This document shows positions 60,459 to 64,000 of a stretch of DNA of 64,000 bases, one piece after another; within the stretch, counting starts at the first letter, position 1, and the number at the start of each line of letters is the position of its first letter. The notes beneath the pieces were generated by a model that saw only the letters and a program-made list of their open reading frames with translations, did no database searches and was not told the origin of the DNA. Source of the stretch: CAJXZP01 sp041563475 (lineage in GTDB: Bacteria > Bacteroidota > Bacteroidia > Flavobacteriales_G > Salibacteraceae). Location: positions 15,974 through 79,973 of the forward strand of contig JBFFMY010000006.1 of assembly GCA_041563475.1 (NCBI GenBank), given 5' to 3'. The position numbers and the translations under genes are program-made.

Positions 60459-60908
60459 GTTTTTTATTGTGAACTTAGCGAGCTATAACGTTCGTTTTCA
60501 ATGCAGTAAGTTTACTTTAGATAACGCGTTTTTAGCAGGGTCAAAGTACGTGATATGGCTGTGATGCGGGTGTGTAGCGTTGTTTTTTTTCGTTATTCTA
60601 TCATAAATAAAACTAAGAGTCCAAATTTAGAAAAGTACTTATGCTGCTTTTGAGTTGGAGTTTGTTTATTCTGGCGTGGATGGGTGGGTAAGTGATACGA
60701 ATAATATCCCTATTGAAGGAGCAGCTTTTGCTACAGAAGCCATCAGGACTCTTGGTTTTACGCATGGGATAGGGAAAACATTTTTATTTCTCCGACCAAT
60801 CTTAAACCAATAATTCATGTTAATTTATTCAGAGCATCCAATAGGTTGCGCTATGCAACGGTACAAAAAGCCATTTTATATATTGAATTTAAATTTATTT
60901 TTTTTGGT
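60459..60908. other. 450-bp region between operons with remnant coding sequence
   Basis: No intact gene. Bases 60631-60813 (+) stay open for 60 codons with an even, coding-like residue mix (...YAAFELEFVYSGVDGW, IPIEGAAFATEAIRTLGF...) but lack an ATG; this looks like a piece of a broken gene. A weak dyad (GTTGC/GCAAC near 60842-60857) precedes the CDP-hexose operon end and could be its terminator. Confidence 0.35.
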
Positions 60909-61445
60909 TTAAAACGGACTTTTAAAATCCCTTAAACTGGGCCAATTCAAATCACGTTCATTTACTATGGGGTTTTCGGTGCTCCATCCTTTACCAAAAC
61001 TATCGTATCGGATGCCTTGATCGTGGCTAGGTTGGTGCATGGTAGAGGTTAAATAGGTCATCATGGTATTGTCCTCTAGGCTTTCAAATCCATGCGCTAA
61101 TCCTTTAGACAAATACAATGCCCGATGATTAGACCCACTTAATTCAATACTCGCAAATTCTCCGAAAGTAGGGGAGTCTTTTCGTATATCTAGAATAACA
61201 TCTGTTAGTCTTCCACTATTGCAGAAAACCAATTTATCGTGGTCAAAGGGTGGGGTTTGAAAATGCATTCCTCTAATTACGCCTTTGTTATTTAGGGAAT
61301 AAAAGCTCTCTTCAAAATGGGCGTTTAAACCCATATCTTCAAAACTGGTCTTATGAAAAGTTTTTACAAATCCCCCTCGGTTATCTTCTGCATGAAATAA
61401 ATCAATAACGTAAAGTCCTTCAATGTTTGATTTGCGAATATTCAT
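60909..61445 (-). CDS. RmlC-like NDP-sugar 3,5-epimerase
   Basis: A 178-residue cupin of the RmlC/RfbC family, which epimerises 4-keto-6-deoxy sugars on nucleotide carriers. The RGMHFQTPPFDHDKLVFC core with the catalytic-base histidine, the opening NIEGLYVIDLFHAEDNRGGF, and -LYLSKGLAHGFESLEDN match the family. The gene is the third in rfbF-rfbG-epimerase, so the substrate is more likely a CDP-4-keto-hexose than the dTDP form; which is inferred from the operon. Confidence 0.82.
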   Translation of the reverse strand: MNIRKSNIEGLYVIDLFHAEDNRGGFVKTFHKTSFEDMGLNAHFEESFYSLNNKGVIRGMHFQTPPFDHDKLVFCNSGRLTDVILDIRKDSPTFGEFASIELSGSNHRALYLSKGLAHGFESLEDNTMMTYLTSTMHQPSHDQGIRYDSFGKGWSTENPIVNERDLNWPSLRDFKSPF

Positions 61446-61454
61446 ATAGTTGAA

Positions 61455-62537
61455 TTATTTCTTCGGTAGTTTTGAAAAATATTCTTGTACCTGCGCTACG
61501 GTTTTGTTGCCCTGTTTATGGCTAGCGGTTTTGTACCAGTCAATGGTCCACGAAACGGAATCGTGCGCATTAAGCATCGGTTTCCAGCCTAAAGTTGATT
61601 TCACTTTAGATATATCCAATTTAAGTAATCCCGCTTCATGTAACTGGCCTTCCGTTTGTTGCACTTCATATTCGCCACTGCCCCAGGTTTTGATGGCAAT
61701 TTTAATAAGTTCTTCAACCGTTAATTCATTTTCTGGTTCTGGCCCGAAATTATATGCCGAAGCAAAATTCACCGGATCACTAGCCATTCGAGCACCTAAT
61801 AATAAATAGCCAAATAATGGATCCAATACGTGTTGCCAAGGTCTTACTGCCTTGGGATTACGTAAAACTAATTTTTCGTTCGCTCCTAAAGCACGTGCTA
61901 AATCTGGAATAATCCGAGCCGCATTCCAATCGCCACCACCAATTACATTTCCGCTACGCGCGGTAGACATAGATTTATGGTGTTCGGCATATTTCTCTGG
62001 ATTAAAAAATGAAAGTCCATAAGATTGACTTACAATTTCTACGGCTGCTTTGGAAGCCGAGTAGGGATCGTATCCTCCTTTGGGCTCATCTTCCGTATAG
62101 GGTTCTAAACGCTCTTTATTTTCATACACCTTGTCGGTAGTGATATTCACCATCACACAAGGCTTTTTTAATTGCCTGAGCGCATCCAATACATGAATAG
62201 TTCCCATAACATTTGTAGCCATTGTACCTACCGGATCCGAATAGGAAGGTATTACAAGTGCTTGAGCAGCCATATGTATGATAAAATCAGGTTCGCAATC
62301 TAAAATGGCGTGTTTTACTCTTTCCGTATAGCGGATATCACCAATAATCGATTCACAAAGAATATCTCCTTTAATCTGGTAGTATAGGTCTTTTGCTGTT
62401 TCAGGTTTTAATGAAAACCCAACAACTTCTGCACCCAATTCTTTTAGCATTACAAGTAACCAACTGCCTTTAAAACCCGTATGACCTGTCAGAAATACTT
62501 TTTTACCCTTATATGTTTTTTTAAGTAACTCTAACAT
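61455..62537 (-). CDS. rfbG: CDP-glucose 4,6-dehydratase
   Basis: A 360-residue short-chain dehydrogenase fold enzyme that converts CDP-glucose to CDP-4-keto-6-deoxyglucose, using bound NAD. It has the Rossmann motif TGHTGFKGSWL near the N-terminus, NITTDKVYEN and the catalytic YSASKAAVE (Tyr-x-x-x-Lys) segment, and the CDP-glucose dehydratase pattern VIGGGDWNAARIIPDLARAL. I take the ATG at 62537, which overlaps the stop of the cytidylyltransferase gene (TAATG); an ATG five codons upstream lies inside that gene. The short, overlapping arrangement shows one transcript. Confidence 0.9.
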   Translation of the reverse strand: MLELLKKTYKGKKVFLTGHTGFKGSWLLVMLKELGAEVVGFSLKPETAKDLYYQIKGDILCESIIGDIRYTERVKHAILDCEPDFIIHMAAQALVIPSYSDPVGTMATNVMGTIHVLDALRQLKKPCVMVNITTDKVYENKERLEPYTEDEPKGGYDPYSASKAAVEIVSQSYGLSFFNPEKYAEHHKSMSTARSGNVIGGGDWNAARIIPDLARALGANEKLVLRNPKAVRPWQHVLDPLFGYLLLGARMASDPVNFASAYNFGPEPENELTVEELIKIAIKTWGSGEYEVQQTEGQLHEAGLLKLDISKVKSTLGWKPMLNAHDSVSWTIDWYKTASHKQGNKTVAQVQEYFSKLPKK

Positions 62538-63310
62538 TACCAATTCCTCCATTTGGGTTTACCATCCCATAACGTATTTAGATCTTGATTGTCCCGCAAA
62601 GTATCCATACATTTCCAAAACCCATTATGCTTGTAGGCGACTAATTGCCCATCTTTTGCTAAATCTTCTAATGGTTGACGTTCCCACATTATATCATTAG
62701 AATTGGCATGGAGGTATTTAAATACTTCTGGTTTCATAATGAAAAAACCACCATTAATCCACGCTCCGTCTTCCTTGGGCTTTTCAATAAATTTATCCAC
62801 TACATTGTTTTTATCCAATTCAATAACTCCAAATCTACTTCCGGGTTGCACGATACTCATCGTACAAATTTTCCCATGTGAATGATGAAATTTCAATTCT
62901 TCATCCATATCAATATCACACACACCATCTCCATACGTGAGCATGAATTCTTCATTACCAATATACGGCTCCACTTGTTTTAATCGACCAGCGGTCATTG
63001 TTTCTAATCCAGTGTCTACAAGAGTTACGGTAAAGGACTCAGATTTGTTTTTATGCACCTTAACCTGATTTGTTTCCAGATTAACAGTTACATCGGCATT
63101 GTGGTAGTAATAGTTTAAGAAATACTCTTTAATCATATATCCTTTGTAGCCTAAACACACAATAAACTCATTGTGACCGTATGATTCATACATTTTCATG
63201 ATGTGCCATAAAATTGGTTTTCCACCAATTTCAATCATGGGTTTTGGTCTAAGATGTGATTCTTCAGAAATTCGGGTGCCTTTGCCCCCAGCAAAAATGA
63301 CTACTTTCAT
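62537..63310 (-). CDS. rfbF: Glucose-1-phosphate cytidylyltransferase
   Basis: A 257-residue enzyme that makes CDP-glucose from glucose-1-phosphate and CTP, the first step of the operon. The signature loop VVIFAGGKGTRISEESHLRPKPMIEIGGKPILWHIM, the metal site in LTYGDGVCDIDM, SRFGVIELD, VDKFIEKPKEDGAWINGGFFIMKPEV and the late WKCMDTLRDN match the family. It is first in an operon with rfbG and an epimerase. A -7 box lies at 63350-63357. The product sugar probably goes into an O-antigen or capsule, and later genes may lie outside the window. Confidence 0.93.
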   Translation of the reverse strand: MKVVIFAGGKGTRISEESHLRPKPMIEIGGKPILWHIMKMYESYGHNEFIVCLGYKGYMIKEYFLNYYYHNADVTVNLETNQVKVHKNKSESFTVTLVDTGLETMTAGRLKQVEPYIGNEEFMLTYGDGVCDIDMDEELKFHHSHGKICTMSIVQPGSRFGVIELDKNNVVDKFIEKPKEDGAWINGGFFIMKPEVFKYLHANSNDIMWERQPLEDLAKDGQLVAYKHNGFWKCMDTLRDNQDLNTLWDGKPKWRNW

Positions 63311-63326
63311 ACAGTTGGATTTGGTG

Positions 63327-63343
63327 TCTAGATATGGTCTAGA
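63327..63343. repeat. Inverted TCTAGA pair upstream of rfbF
   Basis: TCTAGA, five bases, TCTAGA (63327-63332 and 63338-63343), forming a 17-bp dyad between the -7 box and the rfbF start. It could be an operator or chance; each half is also a palindrome. Confidence 0.3.
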
Positions 63344-63349
63344 TTAAAG

Positions 63350-63357
63350 CAAATATA
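63350..63357 (-). promoter_or_regulatory. Candidate -7 box of the CDP-hexose operon
   Basis: The minus strand reads TATATTTG, a full TAnnTTTG match, 39 bp before the rfbF ATG. The -33 element was not found at the usual spacing. Confidence 0.5.
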
Positions 63358-63432
63358 AAACATTGGGTTCCTTATTGTCGAGCCTCAATCACTAATAAAT
63401 GATAGAAATTACAATTAAAAGGGTAGGGAGGT

Positions 63433-64000
63433 TTATTGCTTTATAAAACGTAAAACTTCATTAGATGAAGCATTTTTAAGTGTTACAAAATAAGTTCCAC
63501 GAGGCAGAAATTCAACATTGATTTGTTGCGGACTTAGGTTTGGCGAGGAATACACCGTTCTTCCAGTTAAATCAACAATGGTTACTGTTAAATCCGATTT
63601 TTTTAATTCAAGATTTAACGTGTTTTGTACCGGATTTGGGTATAAAGAATTCGACTTTGCAATGTTTGTTTTTGAAATTCCATTAATCAAATTATCTGAA
63701 AACTCAATGCCAGTCACCAGATCGAATAGCGTTGTAGTAACCGTTAAAACAGGATATCCTTCCCCTTTGGCGTACCATTCATAAATAGTTTCATTCGAAG
63801 GAATTCGCAATCCAAACCCTAACAAATCAACATAAATAGTATCTGATTTTGTGATGGAAGTTTTTACTCTCAATGCCTCATATGTTCCTCCAGGAAGCTT
63901 AATTGTTCCCCATCCATCTACTTGATAGGTTAAATTCCCATCTTGACCAGAAGCACCAATGGTAGGTATTTGTATAAGGTAGGAGTAATCATCGGAGTTA
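63433..64000 (-). CDS. C-terminal part of a T9SS-exported protein
   Basis: The last 188 codons of a gene that starts beyond the right edge; the frame is open to base 64000 with no start needed inside the window. The end is a T9SS type A sorting domain (about the last 75 residues): LYPNPVQNTLNLELKKSDLTVTIVDLTGRTVYSS, then LPRGTYFVTLKNASSNEVLRFIKQ. Upstream is a beta-rich part with YQVDGWGTIKLPGGTYEALRVK. The protein is a surface or secreted cargo of the type IX system; its N-terminal domains are not visible. Confidence 0.8.
   Translation of the reverse strand, partial: NSDDYSYLIQIPTIGASGQDGNLTYQVDGWGTIKLPGGTYEALRVKTSITKSDTIYVDLLGFGLRIPSNETIYEWYAKGEGYPVLTVTTTLFDLVTGIEFSDNLINGISKTNIAKSNSLYPNPVQNTLNLELKKSDLTVTIVDLTGRTVYSSPNLSPQQINVEFLPRGTYFVTLKNASSNEVLRFIKQ

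Noticed and set aside
1..64000. CRISPR array, insertion sequence, prophage or rRNA operon
   Set aside because: No regularly spaced repeats, transposase, integrase, phage structural gene or rRNA sequence was seen anywhere in the window.

Overview
The window looks like the chromosome of a flavobacterium-like member of the Bacteroidota (order Flavobacteriales, perhaps near Crocinitomicaceae/Cryomorphaceae; the family is inference). The evidence is an AT-rich composition, promoters of the TAnnTTTG type with an upstream TTG, little use of Shine-Dalgarno sites, secreted proteins with type IX secretion (T9SS) C-terminal domains, the bamD-rpoZ-coaBC-DUF4835 gene order, DUF5777 and choice-of-anchor L proteins, a serine palmitoyltransferase-like enzyme, and a B12-dependent ribonucleotide reductase. 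No phage, insertion sequence, CRISPR array or rRNA operon was seen. Most of the window is housekeeping chromosome.

Layout. 1-1.3 kb: three small membrane protein genes (edge fragment, DUF4870, DUF4389). 1.36-1.72 kb: RNase P RNA. 1.8-3.1 kb: alpha-oxoamine synthase for sphingoid or sulfonolipid bases. 3.4-6.7 kb: bamD, rpoZ, coaBC, DUF4835. 6.7-12.7 kb, minus strand: TonB-like protein, monomeric isocitrate dehydrogenase, a secreted protein, topoisomerase III. 12.8-16.9 kb: T9SS-exported SGNH protein, two paralogous TPR proteins, a predicted zinc metallopeptidase. 17-24.1 kb: gyrB, an outer-membrane barrel and a 1058-residue TPR protein with overlapping genes. 24.3-28.4 kb: FtsE, a glycosyltransferase, DUF1232, a TonB-dependent receptor. 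28.5-38.3 kb, minus strand: thioredoxin, POT peptide transporter, dipeptidyl peptidase IV, two universal stress proteins, a choice-of-anchor L/OmpA fusion and a T9SS protein. 38.4-40.9 kb: a secreted unknown and EttA.

The most interesting block is 41.4-48.0 kb. It holds an ethylbenzene-dehydrogenase-type haem-binding lipoprotein, a cytochrome c lipoprotein, a DUF5777 barrel, a Tat-exported four-cluster iron-sulfur protein, an NrfD/PsrC quinone subunit, an anchored Ig-like protein and a second monohaem cytochrome c. This is the electron-transfer half of a complex iron-sulfur molybdoenzyme or of alternative complex III, but no molybdopterin catalytic subunit lies in the cluster. A LytS/LytTR-type two-component pair follows on the opposite strand.

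49.9-56.4 kb: tRNA-Lys, shikimate kinase, a phosphoribosyltransferase, a methyltransferase, isoaspartyl peptidase, class II ribonucleotide reductase and a lipoprotein. 56.4-60.5 kb: a lipoprotein, then a VWA/AAA+ chelatase-like operon of somewhat higher GC, flanked by gene-poor stretches with coding-like debris. 60.9-63.3 kb: a CDP-hexose operon for surface polysaccharide. The window ends inside another T9SS cargo gene.

Promoters and terminators were found by eye from consensus and dyad symmetry. Product names come from recognised motifs and gene order; no database search was run.
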